The notes: generated from the letters alone by a model not told the origin. Shown: positions 9,504 to 18,853, counted from the stretch's first letter. The stretch: 63,971 nt of DNA from Clostridia bacterium (GCA_017939755.1 JAGBAJ010000013.1:1-63971); one strand, 5' to 3'. Made by a program: numbers and translations.

Positions 9504-11888
9504 TTAATCAACTTTTATTGAAGCATATTTTTTTAATTTTTCGTATGCTAAATAATTTATTGTACCAGCAGGGAAGTTTCCATCTTTATCTTTTTTTCCG
9601 GCAGGAACGCCTGTAAGTAATTCGATACCTTCATCTATTGTATTAATTGCATAAATATGGAATTTACCATCTTTAACTGCCTGAATAACTTCGTCAGATA
9701 AATTTAAGTTTTTTACATTTTGAATTGGTATCATAACAGAATGTGTTCCGTCTAAACCTCTCATTTTACAGATTTGGAAGAATCCTTCGATTTTTTCGTT
9801 TACACCACCAATTGGTTGGATTTCACCTTTTTGATTTACAGATCCTGTTACTGCAAAACTTTGATTTATAGGAATACCAGATAAACTTGAAAGTATAGCA
9901 TATAGCTCAGTACTTGAAGCACTATCACCATCTACACCAGAATATAATTGTTCAAAACATATACTTGCAGTAAGTGATAGAGGAATTTCTTGGGCAAATC
10001 GTTCTCCTAAAAATCCACTTAATATATATACACCTTTTGAATGTGATGAACCAGATAACTCGACTTCACGCTCTATGTTAATAACACCAGTTTTTCCAGT
10101 GTAAGTGTTGGCTGTAAGTTTTACCGGTTTTCCAAAGCTATAGTCACCAATATTTATTACAGTTAATCCATTAATTTGACCAACTTTAAATCCGGATGTG
10201 TCAATTAAAAGTGTATTTTCTTTTATCATTTCTAAATACATTGAGTCATATTTTTTTACTCTAGCCACACGCTCAGATAAAGCCATGTCTACAAATTCAG
10301 ATGTGACAATCTTTGATTTATTCATTGTAGCCCATGTTGATGCTTCTGCAATTATTTGTGACAAATCATTAAATCTGGTTGATAATTTATCTTGATTATC
10401 TGCAAGTCTAGATGAATACTCCATAATTTTTGCTACAGCACTAGCATCTAAAGGAGGTAGCTCCTCTTGTTCACAGAATCCATGAATAAATTTTGCAATT
10501 TTGTTCATATTTTCTTCTGTGTTATCAGTAGAATCTTCAAATTCTACCTTTATTTTGAATAACTTCATAAACTCAGGGTCTATAGTTGATAGCGTCTGGT
10601 AAATTTCTTCACTTCCAATAATTATAACTTTTATATCTAAAGGAATAGGCTCTGGTTTTAAAGAAATTAATACCATTGATGATCTTGGGTCAGCAGTGTT
10701 TTCAATAAGTAATTGTTTTTGTCGTAATGATTTTTTTAAATTTTCATAGCAAATTGCATTTTCAACTAGGTCACTTGCTTGAAATATAATATATCCACCA
10801 TTAGCTTGATGAAGAAGACCAGGCTTTAACATAGTATAGTCTGTTTTTAATGATCCAAAGTAGTTTTCATATTCAAGCTTTCCAAATATATTATGATATG
10901 AATAATCAGAGTCCATAATAACTGGAGCACCTTCTTGTTCACTATTATCAATAAATAAATTTACTCTGTAATTTAGCCATGGTTTTGGTGGCTCTGGTTT
11001 ACCAGGTGTAGGTTGAGTTTGAGTTTCAGCACTTGGATCAGCTAAAAAACTATCAATATTTTTTAATATATCTTTTTTTATATTTTCCAAAAAAGTACTA
11101 ATTTTTTTATTTCTCTTGAATTTTGATCTAATATAGTTTATATGTGCATTTATTGTTAATAATGCAACATTAGATTGCCATTCTGATAGTTTCTTTTGAG
11201 AATCTCTCTCTATGTTTTTAATTTCACTAATTACCTGCAATATTTGCTCTTGAACGATATTTGAGTTATCTTCAAAGCTTTGCTTAACATCATCATCAAG
11301 TTGATCAAATTCTTCTTGTTCGATTGCTTTTCCATTTATTACAGGCATCATATAAATTCCATTTTGGGCTGATTTTACTTGAAAGCCATATTTTTTAGAT
11401 TTTTTATTTAACTTTTCCATAAGAGCAGTCTTCTTTTCTTCGTAAGCCTGGGTAATCATTGTTTTTTCTTTTTCAAAATCATCATTACTGAAAGTATTTT
11501 TTAAATCATTTCTTATATCTTTGATGAATGAGTCCATATAATCTCTAAATTCACGGCCTTGTCCAGCATGTAAAGGTAAAGCAATTGGCTCATTTGGATT
11601 ATTAAAGTTATAAATATAGCACCAGTCGCAAGGTGTTTTTTTCTTCTTTGAGAGCTTATCTAAATAATGTTTTGTGTACATTGTTTTTCCAACACCGCTT
11701 GGTCCTTCGAGATATAGGTTGTATCCTTTTATATCAACGTTTAGACCGAATTCTAAAGCTCGTATACCACGATCTTGTCCAATTCCTGTTTCAATATTTG
11801 TAAGCTCTTCTGTTGTCTTAAACTTGAAAATACTAGGATCACAGAAAGCTTTTAAATCTTTGTAGTTTAATTCATTTTTATTTTTCAT
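9504..11888 (-). CDS. LonB-like ATP-dependent protease (AAA_32 / Lon_C)
   Basis: 794-residue Lon-related protease. Walker A GPSGVGKT is at residues 62-69, near the N terminus, and is separated from the rest of the ATPase by a long, charged alpha-helical insertion (about 130-290), as in the AAA_32 family. The C-terminal protease domain has the catalytic Ser in GDSASST (S656) and the partner Lys in GGVNEKIEG (K699). The sequence GVDGDSASSTELYAILS is typical of Lon proteases. AAGGAGG lies ahead of the ATG. It follows tsaE-tsaB-rimI in the same direction with a 24-bp gap, so may be co-transcribed. No membrane segments are evident, unlike archaeal LonB. Confidence 0.9.
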   Translation of the reverse strand: MKNKNELNYKDLKAFCDPSIFKFKTTEELTNIETGIGQDRGIRALEFGLNVDIKGYNLYLEGPSGVGKTMYTKHYLDKLSKKKKTPCDWCYIYNFNNPNEPIALPLHAGQGREFRDYMDSFIKDIRNDLKNTFSNDDFEKEKTMITQAYEEKKTALMEKLNKKSKKYGFQVKSAQNGIYMMPVINGKAIEQEEFDQLDDDVKQSFEDNSNIVQEQILQVISEIKNIERDSQKKLSEWQSNVALLTINAHINYIRSKFKRNKKISTFLENIKKDILKNIDSFLADPSAETQTQPTPGKPEPPKPWLNYRVNLFIDNSEQEGAPVIMDSDYSYHNIFGKLEYENYFGSLKTDYTMLKPGLLHQANGGYIIFQASDLVENAICYENLKKSLRQKQLLIENTADPRSSMVLISLKPEPIPLDIKVIIIGSEEIYQTLSTIDPEFMKLFKIKVEFEDSTDNTEENMNKIAKFIHGFCEQEELPPLDASAVAKIMEYSSRLADNQDKLSTRFNDLSQIIAEASTWATMNKSKIVTSEFVDMALSERVARVKKYDSMYLEMIKENTLLIDTSGFKVGQINGLTVINIGDYSFGKPVKLTANTYTGKTGVINIEREVELSGSSHSKGVYILSGFLGERFAQEIPLSLTASICFEQLYSGVDGDSASSTELYAILSSLSGIPINQSFAVTGSVNQKGEIQPIGGVNEKIEGFFQICKMRGLDGTHSVMIPIQNVKNLNLSDEVIQAVKDGKFHIYAINTIDEGIELLTGVPAGKKDKDGNFPAGTINYLAYEKLKKYASIKVD

Positions 11889-11912
11889 TTGTTCCTCCTT
11901 AATTTTTATCTA

Positions 11913-12359
11913 TTATAGATATAAAGTCATTAGTATGGCAGAGTCAGTATTATCATAATATTTTTTTCTAACTCCAATTTGCTCAAAGTTATATTTTTTG
12001 TAAAGCTTAATTGCAGGGGTATTGTTTTCGTTAACTTCAAGCGTTATTGATTTCATATTTAATTTTTTTGAAATTTTTATTAGCTCCGAAAGAAGCAGGG
12101 AGCCAACCCCCATATGTCTTTTATCTTTTTTTGTAACTATATTCATAATATTTGATTCATCAATTATTGTTAAGATTCCAGCAAATCCTAGAATTTCATT
12201 ATTTTCTTCTGCAACGATATATGTAGTATTTTCTCCATTAAACTCTTTTTCTAAAATTGAAAATGTCCAAAAGTCATCAAATTGTATGCTTAAATGTTGT
12301 TTTAAATATTGTAAATCTTGAAGGTTCATGAATCTAATTAGTATATTATTTTTCTCCAT
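11913..12359 (-). CDS. rimI: GNAT N-acetyltransferase, RimI type
   Basis: 148 residues with a GNAT fold; in this family acetylates the N-terminal residue of ribosomal protein S18 or other proteins. The acetyl-CoA loop is KDKRHMGVGSLLLSELI, followed by SITLEVNENNTPAIKLYKKYNFEQIGVRKKYY, which is the classic RimI motif B end. It overlaps the end of tsaB by 14 bases and forms the usual tsaE-tsaB-rimI cluster; tsaD, often the next gene, is not in the window. Confidence 0.88.
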   Translation of the reverse strand: MEKNNILIRFMNLQDLQYLKQHLSIQFDDFWTFSILEKEFNGENTTYIVAEENNEILGFAGILTIIDESNIMNIVTKKDKRHMGVGSLLLSELIKISKKLNMKSITLEVNENNTPAIKLYKKYNFEQIGVRKKYYDNTDSAILMTLYL

Positions 12360-13038
12360 CTAGTGCTCTTTCTGCTTGGGATTTTTTTAAATAGATAGGG
12401 GAAATACTATTAGAATCTCCCAAAATGCCATTTTTAAATTTAGTATACGCAGATTTACCAATACTAATACTTGTTTGAATGTTTTGATTATCCTTAGCAA
12501 ATACTGGATTTTTTATAAAGGTTTTTATTTTATCTTTATGCGATACAGAGCCATCTCCAACAAAAATTAACTGGTCATCGTAAATTGATAAATCGTCTAA
12601 AATATTTTGAATATTATCAGAGCGTAATTCTCCAATTTGTTTATATACTTTACCATCAAAACTATGTAATGAATAATATACATTATCGTTTTTAGCGTCT
12701 AATAAGCTTACAATTAGGCCATTTTCTGTAATGTTGTATGCAAGACTTTCAAGTGAGGTTACACCAACTACAGGTATGTTTTTGGCATCAGAAAATGCCT
12801 TTACAGTGGCAATTCCAATACGAATTCCTGTAAATGAACCAGGTCCTTGGCAACATGATAGTAAATTTATATTATCTAAAGTTAGGTTACACTCTTTTAG
12901 TAGTTCATCAAGCAAAGGCATTAAATTTTGAGAATGAGTTTTTTCATCATTGGTATGTTTTTCTAAAATTACTATATCATCTTCTAATATTGCAACAGAG
13001 CAAATTTTAGAAGATGTGTCAATTGCTAGTATTTTCAT
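12346..13038 (-). CDS. tsaB: t6A37 synthesis protein TsaB
   Basis: Non-catalytic partner of TsaD in making N6-threonylcarbamoyladenosine at position 37 of ANN-decoding tRNAs. 230 residues with an ASKHA fold: MKILAIDTSSKICSVAI at the N terminus, GPGSFTGIRIGIATVKAF in the middle, then a divergent C-terminal half. GAAAGGA precedes the ATG. It is translated between tsaE and rimI in a tight cluster. Confidence 0.93.
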   Translation of the reverse strand: MKILAIDTSSKICSVAILEDDIVILEKHTNDEKTHSQNLMPLLDELLKECNLTLDNINLLSCCQGPGSFTGIRIGIATVKAFSDAKNIPVVGVTSLESLAYNITENGLIVSLLDAKNDNVYYSLHSFDGKVYKQIGELRSDNIQNILDDLSIYDDQLIFVGDGSVSHKDKIKTFIKNPVFAKDNQNIQTSISIGKSAYTKFKNGILGDSNSISPIYLKKSQAERALDGEK

Positions 13039-13058
13039 ACTTTAGTCCTTTCTATATT

Positions 13059-13517
13059 TTATTTTGAAGGGAAAAGGTTTTTAAATTTTTCTCCTATGGT
13101 TTCTATTTTCAGAAGCCTATAATTTTCATCGGTAACATCTTTTTCAAATGTAATATGAATATAATCTTTTGGGAGGGCATCTAATATCAATTCGCCCCAT
13201 TCAATTATGCATATTCCGTTTTCAAAATATTCTTCGCCACCGATTGCATAAAATTCTTCCGTATCAGATAATCTGTATACGTCAAAATGGTATATATTTT
13301 GACCATCTTTAGTGTTGTATTCATTTACAATTGTGAATGTTGGACTGGATATTTCATTTGCAAGTCCAAAATATTCTAAAAAACCTTGAGTAAATTTTGT
13401 TTTTCCAGAGCCAAGCTCTCCCGTTAAAACAACAACATCTGACTTTGATAGTTTTGATGCAAGATTTTTGGCAAATTTAATTGTATCAGATTCAGATTTT
13501 GAAATAAATTTGTACAT
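13059..13517 (-). CDS. tsaE: t6A37 synthesis ATPase TsaE
   Basis: P-loop ATPase that resets the TsaB-TsaD complex during t6A formation. 152 residues. Walker A GELGSGKT is at 33-40, followed by SSPTFTIVNEY and YHFDVYRLSD, which are the family's switch motifs, and IIEWGEL near residue 105. AAAGGGTG lies before the ATG. First gene of the minus-strand operon with tsaB, rimI and probably the Lon-like protease. Confidence 0.94.
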   Translation of the reverse strand: MYKFISKSESDTIKFAKNLASKLSKSDVVVLTGELGSGKTKFTQGFLEYFGLANEISSPTFTIVNEYNTKDGQNIYHFDVYRLSDTEEFYAIGGEEYFENGICIIEWGELILDALPKDYIHITFEKDVTDENYRLLKIETIGEKFKNLFPSK

Positions 13518-13552
13518 ATTTTCACCCTTTTTATTAAATTTATTCTAGTGTT

Positions 13553-13581
13553 ATTTTATATTAAAGGTACTAATTTGTAAA
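13553..13581 (-). promoter_or_regulatory. Promoter of the tsaE operon
   Basis: On the minus strand TTTACA (13581-13576), a 17-bp spacer and TAAAAT (13558-13553), 36 bp upstream of tsaE. Confidence 0.6.
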
Positions 13582-13655
13582 TAAAAATAGGATATTTTTT
13601 GTCGTAAATGTGCAGGTAATTTTTAACAGGATTTTGCAAATAAAAAAGTTTTCTA

Positions 13656-13684
13656 TTGACTTTCTTTTGATTCTGCTATAAACT
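13656..13684 (+). promoter_or_regulatory. Promoter of tRNA-Thr
   Basis: TTGACT (13656-13661) followed by TGCTATAAACT; the -10 can be read as TATAAA (15-bp spacer, extended by TGC) or TAAACT (17-bp spacer). The tRNA begins about 26 bp downstream. Confidence 0.6.
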
Positions 13685-13709
13685 TTAGCTGTGATGAAAA
13701 AGGAAGAAT

Positions 13710-13785
13710 GCCTATATAGCTCAGGAGGTAGAGCACTACCTTGGTAAGGTAGAGGTCACCGGTTCAAATCCGGTTATAGGCTCCA
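13710..13785 (+). tRNA. tRNA-Thr (anticodon GGU)
   Basis: A complete 76-nt cloverleaf with CCA encoded. The acceptor stem GCCTATA/TATAGGC is perfect; the D-arm is GCTC/GAGC; the anticodon stem CTACC/GGTAG encloses the loop TTGGTAA, anticodon GGT at 13743-13745; the T-arm is ACCGG-TTCAAAT-CCGGT. It reads ACC and ACU codons, which are t6A37 tRNAs; the t6A genes tsaE-tsaB lie divergently next door. Discriminator base is U. Confidence 0.97.
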
Positions 13786-13827
13786 ATAGTAAATCTGTTC
13801 GAACTTTATTGAATAGATGAAACAAAG

Positions 13828-13855
13828 AATCAATCAGAGATGGTTGATTTTTTTT
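13828..13855 (+). terminator. Terminator of tRNA-Thr
   Basis: AATCAATC (13828-13835) pairs with GGTTGATT (13842-13849), followed by eight T's. Confidence 0.7.
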
Positions 13856-13945
13856 ATACATTATGAAAGTCATACTGACTTCATCCTCTTTTTTCATATC
13901 AAATAAAGAAAAGGTTCACAGAGCGAGATTTGTTAATAGAAACAC

Positions 13946-13974
13946 TTGCAAAAATACTGTTGTTATGTTAAATT
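13946..13974 (+). promoter_or_regulatory. Probable promoter of ychF
   Basis: TTGCAA (13946-13951), 17-bp spacer, TAAATT (13969-13974), 55 bp before the ychF start. Confidence 0.5.
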
Positions 13975-14028
13975 TATTACGATAAATTGTGTAAAAATAA
14001 ATACTTGGAAATGAAAGGAATTGATATA

Positions 14029-15120
14029 ATGAAAATAGGAATAGTTGGACTTCCAAACGTTGGAAAAAGCACTTTATTTAATGCGATTACAAATGCTGGT
14101 GCAGAGTGTGCAAATTATCCATTCTGTACAATAGAGCCAAATGTTGGAGTGGTTCCAGTACCAGATAAAAGGTTAGATGATTTAGCAAAGATGTATAACC
14201 CAGAAAAGGTTACTCATGCAATTATTGAATTTGTTGATATTGCTGGTTTAGTAAAAGGTGCAAGCAAAGGAGAAGGACTTGGAAATAAGTTCCTATCTCA
14301 TATTAGAGAAGTAGATAGTATTGCACAAGTGGTTAGATGTTTTGAAGACCCAAATGTTGTACATGTTGACGGAAATATAGATCCAGTAAGAGATATAGAA
14401 ACAATCAATTTAGAGCTTATATTTGCAGATTTAGAAACTATAGAGAAAAGACTTGATAGAGCTAAGAAAAATTTAAAAGCTGATAAGAAATATCAGGCTG
14501 AAATAGATGTATTAGAAAAATTAAAAGCTGCATTAGAAGCTGGCAAAACAGCTAGAACAGTCGATCTTTCAGAAGATGAAAATGAACTGATAAAAGATGC
14601 ATTCCTTTTAACAATTAAACCAACATTATATATTGCAAACGTAAATGAAGACCAATTAGCAGATAGCGACAATGACGAAAACGTAAAAAAAGTAAAAGAA
14701 ATTGCAGCAAAAGAGCATGCAGAAGTTATTCCTTTATGTATAAAAATTGAAGAAGAGCTAGCAAGTATAGATGATAGTGAAAAAAATGATATGCTAGAGA
14801 TGCTTGGACTAACTGAATCTGGTTTAGATAAGGTTATTAAATCAAGCTATGATCTTCTTGGATTAATGTCATTTTTAACAGCTGGTGAACCTGAGGTTAG
14901 AGCATGGACAATAAAAAAAGGTACAAAAGCTCCTCAAGCAGCGGGAAAAATCCATTCAGATATAGAAAGAGGATTTATTAGAGCAGAAATTGTTTCATAT
15001 GATGATTTAATGAGAGAAGGATCAATGAATGCTGTAAAGGAAAAAGGTTTATTACGCTCTGAAGGTAAGGAATATATTATGCAAGATGGTGACATAGTTT
15101 TATTTAGATTTAATGTATAA
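14029..15120 (+). CDS. ychF: Ribosome-associated P-loop NTPase YchF/Ola1
   Basis: Obg-family NTPase that binds ribosomes and is linked to stress responses; in this family ATP is preferred over GTP. 363 residues, exactly the usual length. G1 is GLPNVGKST; G3 is DIAGLVKGASKGEGLGNKFL; the G4 position reads NVNEDQ instead of NKxD, as expected for YchF. A coiled-coil insertion (LDRAKKNLKADKKY region) and a C-terminal TGS domain (FLTAGEPEVRAWTIKKGTKAPQAAG) follow. ATG 14029 is chosen for the GAAAGGAA site just upstream rather than an in-frame start 14 codons earlier. Confidence 0.96.
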   Translation: MKIGIVGLPNVGKSTLFNAITNAGAECANYPFCTIEPNVGVVPVPDKRLDDLAKMYNPEKVTHAIIEFVDIAGLVKGASKGEGLGNKFLSHIREVDSIAQVVRCFEDPNVVHVDGNIDPVRDIETINLELIFADLETIEKRLDRAKKNLKADKKYQAEIDVLEKLKAALEAGKTARTVDLSEDENELIKDAFLLTIKPTLYIANVNEDQLADSDNDENVKKVKEIAAKEHAEVIPLCIKIEEELASIDDSEKNDMLEMLGLTESGLDKVIKSSYDLLGLMSFLTAGEPEVRAWTIKKGTKAPQAAGKIHSDIERGFIRAEIVSYDDLMREGSMNAVKEKGLLRSEGKEYIMQDGDIVLFRFNV

Positions 15121-15123
15121 AAT

Positions 15124-15164
15124 AAAAAGTACAAATAACCCTTTTGGATTTATTTGTACTTTTT
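15124..15164 (+). terminator. Terminator of ychF
   Basis: AAAAAGTACAAATAA (15124-15138) is perfectly complementary to TTATTTGTACTTTTT (15150-15164); 15-bp stem, 11-base loop. Confidence 0.88.
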
Positions 15165-15277
15165 GTGCATAAAGTTTATTATAATATTTATAGCATATGT
15201 GGAAGGAGTTATAAAAGGTTGAGAAATTTAGATTTTTTCCAACCATATCTTGGCATTAGAAAGGAATAGTAGTATAA

Positions 15278-16183
15278 ATGAAAAAAATTAAGGAAGTAAT
15301 AAAATCTGTAATAAAAAAATTGGCTATATTAATTATTTTATCTGTTTCTATATTTGGGCTCTGTACAACTATAGAAGAAAGAACTACATTTGCTTCGGCA
15401 GGACATAGTGTAAGTCATAGTAGCGGTGGCCATAGCAGCAGTCATAGTAGCAGTAGTAGTCGTAGCCACCGTAGTAGTCGAAGTAGTTCAAGTGGAAGTA
15501 TCGAAGATGCAGGCCCTGCGCCTATTATAATTACAATAATATTTATGACTATATTTATTATCATATTCTGCAAGGCAATACAGAAGAGCAAACAGACTAC
15601 ACCTAAGAATAATATTGTGGATGAAAATGAAATTGAAGCAGAAATCAAAAAATACATTCCAGATTTTAATAAGGCAGAATTCTTAAAACAAGGATTTAAG
15701 ACATATTGCGATGTACAAAACGCTTGGATGAATTTTAGAATTCAAGATGTCCAAGACAGAATAACGGATGAATTACTAAATATGTATCAATCTCAATTAG
15801 ATGCAATGGAAGTAAAAGATGAACAAAATATTATTAAAGATATAACTCTTCATGGTTCAAGATTAAAAAGTGTTAGTTGTCAAAACGGAGTTGTAACAAT
15901 AAAGACTGGATACACAATTGATTTATATGATTACATTATAAATAAATCAACAGGTAAGGTAACTAGTGGAACAAGTAATAAAAAAATAAGAATATTCTCA
16001 GAGATGTGTTTTAGATTAACAATTGATGAAGCTGCAAACTTAGATAAATGTCCAAATTGTGGTGCGAAACTTCCAAACTTTAATGGGGCAGGTCGCTGTG
16101 AATATTGTGGATCAAAAGTTGTTGCAGAAAATAAAAAATGGGTATTAACAAGTGAGAGAGTTGAGTCTCAATACTTTATTTAG
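15278..16183 (+). CDS. Membrane protein with Tim44-like domain and C-terminal zinc ribbon
   Basis: 301 residues. A hydrophobic N-terminal segment (about 13-31) is followed by a Ser/His/Arg-rich low-complexity stretch (about 41-75), a second membrane segment (about 82-102), and a soluble domain that resembles Tim44-like domains (DFNKAEFLKQGFKTYCDVQNAWMNFRIQDVQDRITDELL). The C terminus has a two-knuckle zinc ribbon, CPNCGAKLPNFNGAGRCEYCGS. The role is unknown. The next gene encodes a shorter soluble relative with the same ribbon, so the pair probably acts together. AAAGGA precedes the start. Confidence 0.7.
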   Translation: MKKIKEVIKSVIKKLAILIILSVSIFGLCTTIEERTTFASAGHSVSHSSGGHSSSHSSSSSRSHRSSRSSSSGSIEDAGPAPIIITIIFMTIFIIIFCKAIQKSKQTTPKNNIVDENEIEAEIKKYIPDFNKAEFLKQGFKTYCDVQNAWMNFRIQDVQDRITDELLNMYQSQLDAMEVKDEQNIIKDITLHGSRLKSVSCQNGVVTIKTGYTIDLYDYIINKSTGKVTSGTSNKKIRIFSEMCFRLTIDEAANLDKCPNCGAKLPNFNGAGRCEYCGSKVVAENKKWVLTSERVESQYFI

Positions 16184-16273
16184 TAGGGAAAGTTAAACTT
16201 TTCCTATTAAACAAAGGCATAATTGTGCACGATTTTTACAAGGATTATTTTTAATTAATTTTGGAGGGAGAAT

Positions 16274-16822
16274 ATGAATACTACGATTGAAAATATAGTA
16301 AACCAGGATCCAGAATTTTCTGAATCAAAGTTTAAATCAAAAGTTGAAAATGAATTTGTACAGATAATGCTATCTGTAATGACAGGTAAAATAGAAAGAA
16401 TAAGGCACTTTGTTAGTGATTCAGTATATCAAAATATTGCTGCAAAAGTTGAAGATGATAAAAAAAATAATAGAATACAAATGTATGACGAGTTAAATGT
16501 TTCTAATGTTAAAATATCAAACATACAAGAGCTTGATAATTGCTTTCAGATTGATGTAATTGTGCATTCAAAGGCACTAGAGTATTATATAAATAGAGCT
16601 ACAAGAAAGTATTTATCAGGTAACAATAAATATAGAACAGAAAGAGACAATGTACTTGTATTTAAGAAACCTAAGGATAATAAAGTTCTTGGTAATGTGA
16701 GAAAATGTTCATCTTGTGGGGCCAATTTAGATATTAATAAAAGTGGAAAATGCCCTTATTGCGGAAGCATTTTTGAATTGGAAAAATACGATTGGACAAT
16801 AACAAAACTAAATATAAAGTAA
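16274..16822 (+). CDS. Tim44-like domain protein with zinc ribbon (soluble paralogue)
   Basis: 182 residues, no signal or membrane segment. The N-terminal part (QDPEFSESKFKSKVENEFVQIMLSVMTGKIERIRHFVSDSVYQNI) has the same pattern as the upstream Tim44-like domain, and the C terminus carries CSSCGANLDINKSGKCPYCGS followed by WTITKLN, matching WVLTSERV of its neighbour. GGAGGGAG precedes the ATG. Function not recognised; possibly a cytosolic partner of the upstream membrane protein. Confidence 0.65.
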   Translation: MNTTIENIVNQDPEFSESKFKSKVENEFVQIMLSVMTGKIERIRHFVSDSVYQNIAAKVEDDKKNNRIQMYDELNVSNVKISNIQELDNCFQIDVIVHSKALEYYINRATRKYLSGNNKYRTERDNVLVFKKPKDNKVLGNVRKCSSCGANLDINKSGKCPYCGSIFELEKYDWTITKLNIK

Positions 16823-16832
16823 GGATGATAAT

Positions 16833-17726
16833 ATGAGAATAGAAAAAGTATATTTTAAGACAAAAGATGGACTAGAGCTAACAGGACTGCTGCATACAAG
16901 TGAAAGTAAAGAAGAAAAGGAAGTTATTATTTCAGTTCATGGTATGGGAAGCAATTGCCTAAAAAAGAGAGATGATATTATAGCTAAAAAAGTTACTGAT
17001 AATAATATATCATATTTTACATTTAATAATAGAGGACAAGGATTGATAAATGGGGTTCATACAGATACAGGAAAAATGAATCAAGGTACTGTTTTTGAAG
17101 ATGTAACAGATTGCTATTATGATATCACAGCAGCTATTAAGACATTAATGGGAATAGGCTATAAAAAAATACATTTAATGGGTCATAGTTTAGGCTCAAC
17201 CAAAGTTGTATATACATATAATAAAATGCTACACAATAAAGATGATAAAATGTTGCAAAATATAAAATCAATTATTTTATTATCATTAGTTGATTTGGTT
17301 AATGTTATGGATATGTTAAATAAGTGTAAGCCAAACCTTGATATTGTTAGTTTAGCAAAAGAAAAAGAGCAAAAAGGAGAGCTGAATTACATAATTGAAA
17401 CATGTGCACCGTTCATGCCATATGTCAGTGTAAAAACATTTATGAGATATTATAAATATAATAAAGATATAGATTTTGCTAAATATACAACGAATGATTT
17501 TGAATTTAAGGAGATAAATAACATTAAAGTTCCGTTATTTATGAGGTGGGGAAATAATAAAGAACTTATTAGTATTCCAGCAGAGGATGTTGTAGAAGTT
17601 TGCAACAATAAGATACATAATGAGAAAAAGAATATAGGATTTATTAATGGAGCAACACATAACTATACTGGTGTAGAAAAAATATTGGCTGATGAAATTT
17701 ATTCTTTTGTAAGCCAAGTAAAATAA
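16833..17726 (+). CDS. Alpha/beta hydrolase
   Basis: 297 residues with an alpha/beta hydrolase fold. The oxyanion strand is VIISVHGMGSN, the nucleophile elbow is MGHSLGSTK (Ser119), and the C-terminal GATHNYTG supplies the catalytic His; the acid is probably near MRWGNNKELI. No signal peptide. It begins 10 bases after the preceding zinc-ribbon gene, suggesting one operon. The substrate cannot be told. Its TAA stop (17724-17726) lies inside the 8-bp target duplication of the following mobile element. Confidence 0.82.
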   Translation: MRIEKVYFKTKDGLELTGLLHTSESKEEKEVIISVHGMGSNCLKKRDDIIAKKVTDNNISYFTFNNRGQGLINGVHTDTGKMNQGTVFEDVTDCYYDITAAIKTLMGIGYKKIHLMGHSLGSTKVVYTYNKMLHNKDDKMLQNIKSIILLSLVDLVNVMDMLNKCKPNLDIVSLAKEKEQKGELNYIIETCAPFMPYVSVKTFMRYYKYNKDIDFAKYTTNDFEFKEINNIKVPLFMRWGNNKELISIPAEDVVEVCNNKIHNEKKNIGFINGATHNYTGVEKILADEIYSFVSQVK

Positions 17727-17727
17727 T

Positions 17728-17945
17728 GTTACAGTTCACAGTTAATAAGATTTTATTAGAGATTAAAGATATAATATCAATTTATGTGTTCCACCCCAAC
17801 GGCAAAGAATAAGTAATTGTTGCTTTGCTGCACGCTTGCAACATTAACTTATTCTATTTTGTCGGTCCCCACCTTAATTTCACACCATAAATTGATATTA
17901 TATCTTTAAATTATTATATATTGCTATTTAGCTGTGAATTGTAAC
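17728..17945 (+). mobile_element. Structured MITE-like element, copy A
   Basis: 218 bp with inverted ends GTTACAGTTCACAG / CTGTGAATTGTAAC and flanking 8-bp direct repeats AAAATAAT (17720-17727 and 17946-17953). A perfect 23-bp outer stem (17764-17786 with 17886-17908) encloses CACCCCAAC, an inner hairpin (17806-17823 with 17838-17855) and CGGTCCCCACCTTAA. No protein is encoded. Two more copies lie at 36779-36995 and 51154-51367, all in the same orientation. Confidence 0.85.
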
Positions 17946-17984
17946 AAAATAATTACTAGTTAATTGTTTATATAGAAAAGTCTA

Positions 17985-18013
17985 TTTACAAAATAATTGA
18001 ATTTCTATATAAT
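17985..18013 (+). promoter_or_regulatory. Promoter of the lipoprotein gene
   Basis: TTTACA (17985-17990), 17-bp spacer, TATAAT (18008-18013), about 90 bp before the start. It lies just outside copy A of the mobile element. Confidence 0.7.
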
Positions 18014-18103
18014 GTTAAACATCAGATGACAATTTGTTAATAAAATACCTGAAGAGGTGTATATTTTATTATAAAATAAAAACAATAAAAAGGGAGGATT
18101 TTT

Positions 18104-18853
18104 ATGAAAAAATTAATTTCAATTTTAGCAATTGTAACTATGCTATTTGCAAGTTTATTTGTATTATCAGGATGTGGAGATGAAGAAAAAAGTAGTTCAT
18201 CTAAAAAGAGCAAAAATACAGAAGACAATAGTGTAGTAGAAAACGAAGAGGATGACAATACTACAACAAATGATACTGAAAATAATAAAAATGATGAAGA
18301 AAAAAAGGAAAAGAAGGTAAGTCAAGTTGATAAAACACCAGTAGACTACAAAAACAAAGATTCATACTATTTTGTAGTTGATGGTAAAAAATTTAACATT
18401 GATACAAAGTTAAGTGAGATAACTGAAAAAACAGGATATACACAGGATAGCGCTGCTATTGAGAAAGATGTTCCGTCAAAGAACTATTTAATAGGTGGTG
18501 GTTATTTTCATAATGACAAGAAGAGAACAGTATTTTCTATAATGCCAATAAATCTTGGAAGTGAAACTGTGAAAACACCAGAAACTACAATTGGAGGATT
18601 TTCAATTACAAAATACAATTATGATGAGGTAGATAAGAATATAGAAATTTGTAATGGTATTACAATTGGAACATCAATGGATGATGTAGTTGCTGTATTT
18701 GGAGAGCCAACAGAAAAAGATATGAGAGAAGAGTATGAGAACTTAGGAGTAAAATATACTTATAAAGATGGATCATACAAATACTTTGAATTTGAATTTG
18801 ACAAAAAGACTAAAGCTGTAACAAATATAACATGGAGGTATTTTAATTTCTAA
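18104..18853 (+). CDS. Putative lipoprotein
   Basis: 249 residues. A lipoprotein signal peptide ends with the lipobox LSGC (Cys near residue 24), followed by a Ser/Lys/Asn/Glu-rich linker to about residue 75 and a globular domain. The end of that domain (NGITIGTSMDDVVAVFGEPTEKDMREEY and TYKDGSYKYFEFEFDKKTKAVTNITW) resembles the small beta-rich repeats of SmpA/OmlA-like or lipocalin-like surface proteins, but no family is assigned. GGGAGGA precedes the ATG. It stands alone between the MITE-like element and the ileS leader. Confidence 0.75.
   Translation: MKKLISILAIVTMLFASLFVLSGCGDEEKSSSSKKSKNTEDNSVVENEEDDNTTTNDTENNKNDEEKKEKKVSQVDKTPVDYKNKDSYYFVVDGKKFNIDTKLSEITEKTGYTQDSAAIEKDVPSKNYLIGGGYFHNDKKRTVFSIMPINLGSETVKTPETTIGGFSITKYNYDEVDKNIEICNGITIGTSMDDVVAVFGEPTEKDMREEYENLGVKYTYKDGSYKYFEFEFDKKTKAVTNITWRYFNF

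Noticed and set aside
13593..13604. TTTTTTGTCGTA resembles a Spo0A box
   Set aside because: The core reads TGTCGTA, not TGTCGAA; a single weak site is not convincing.
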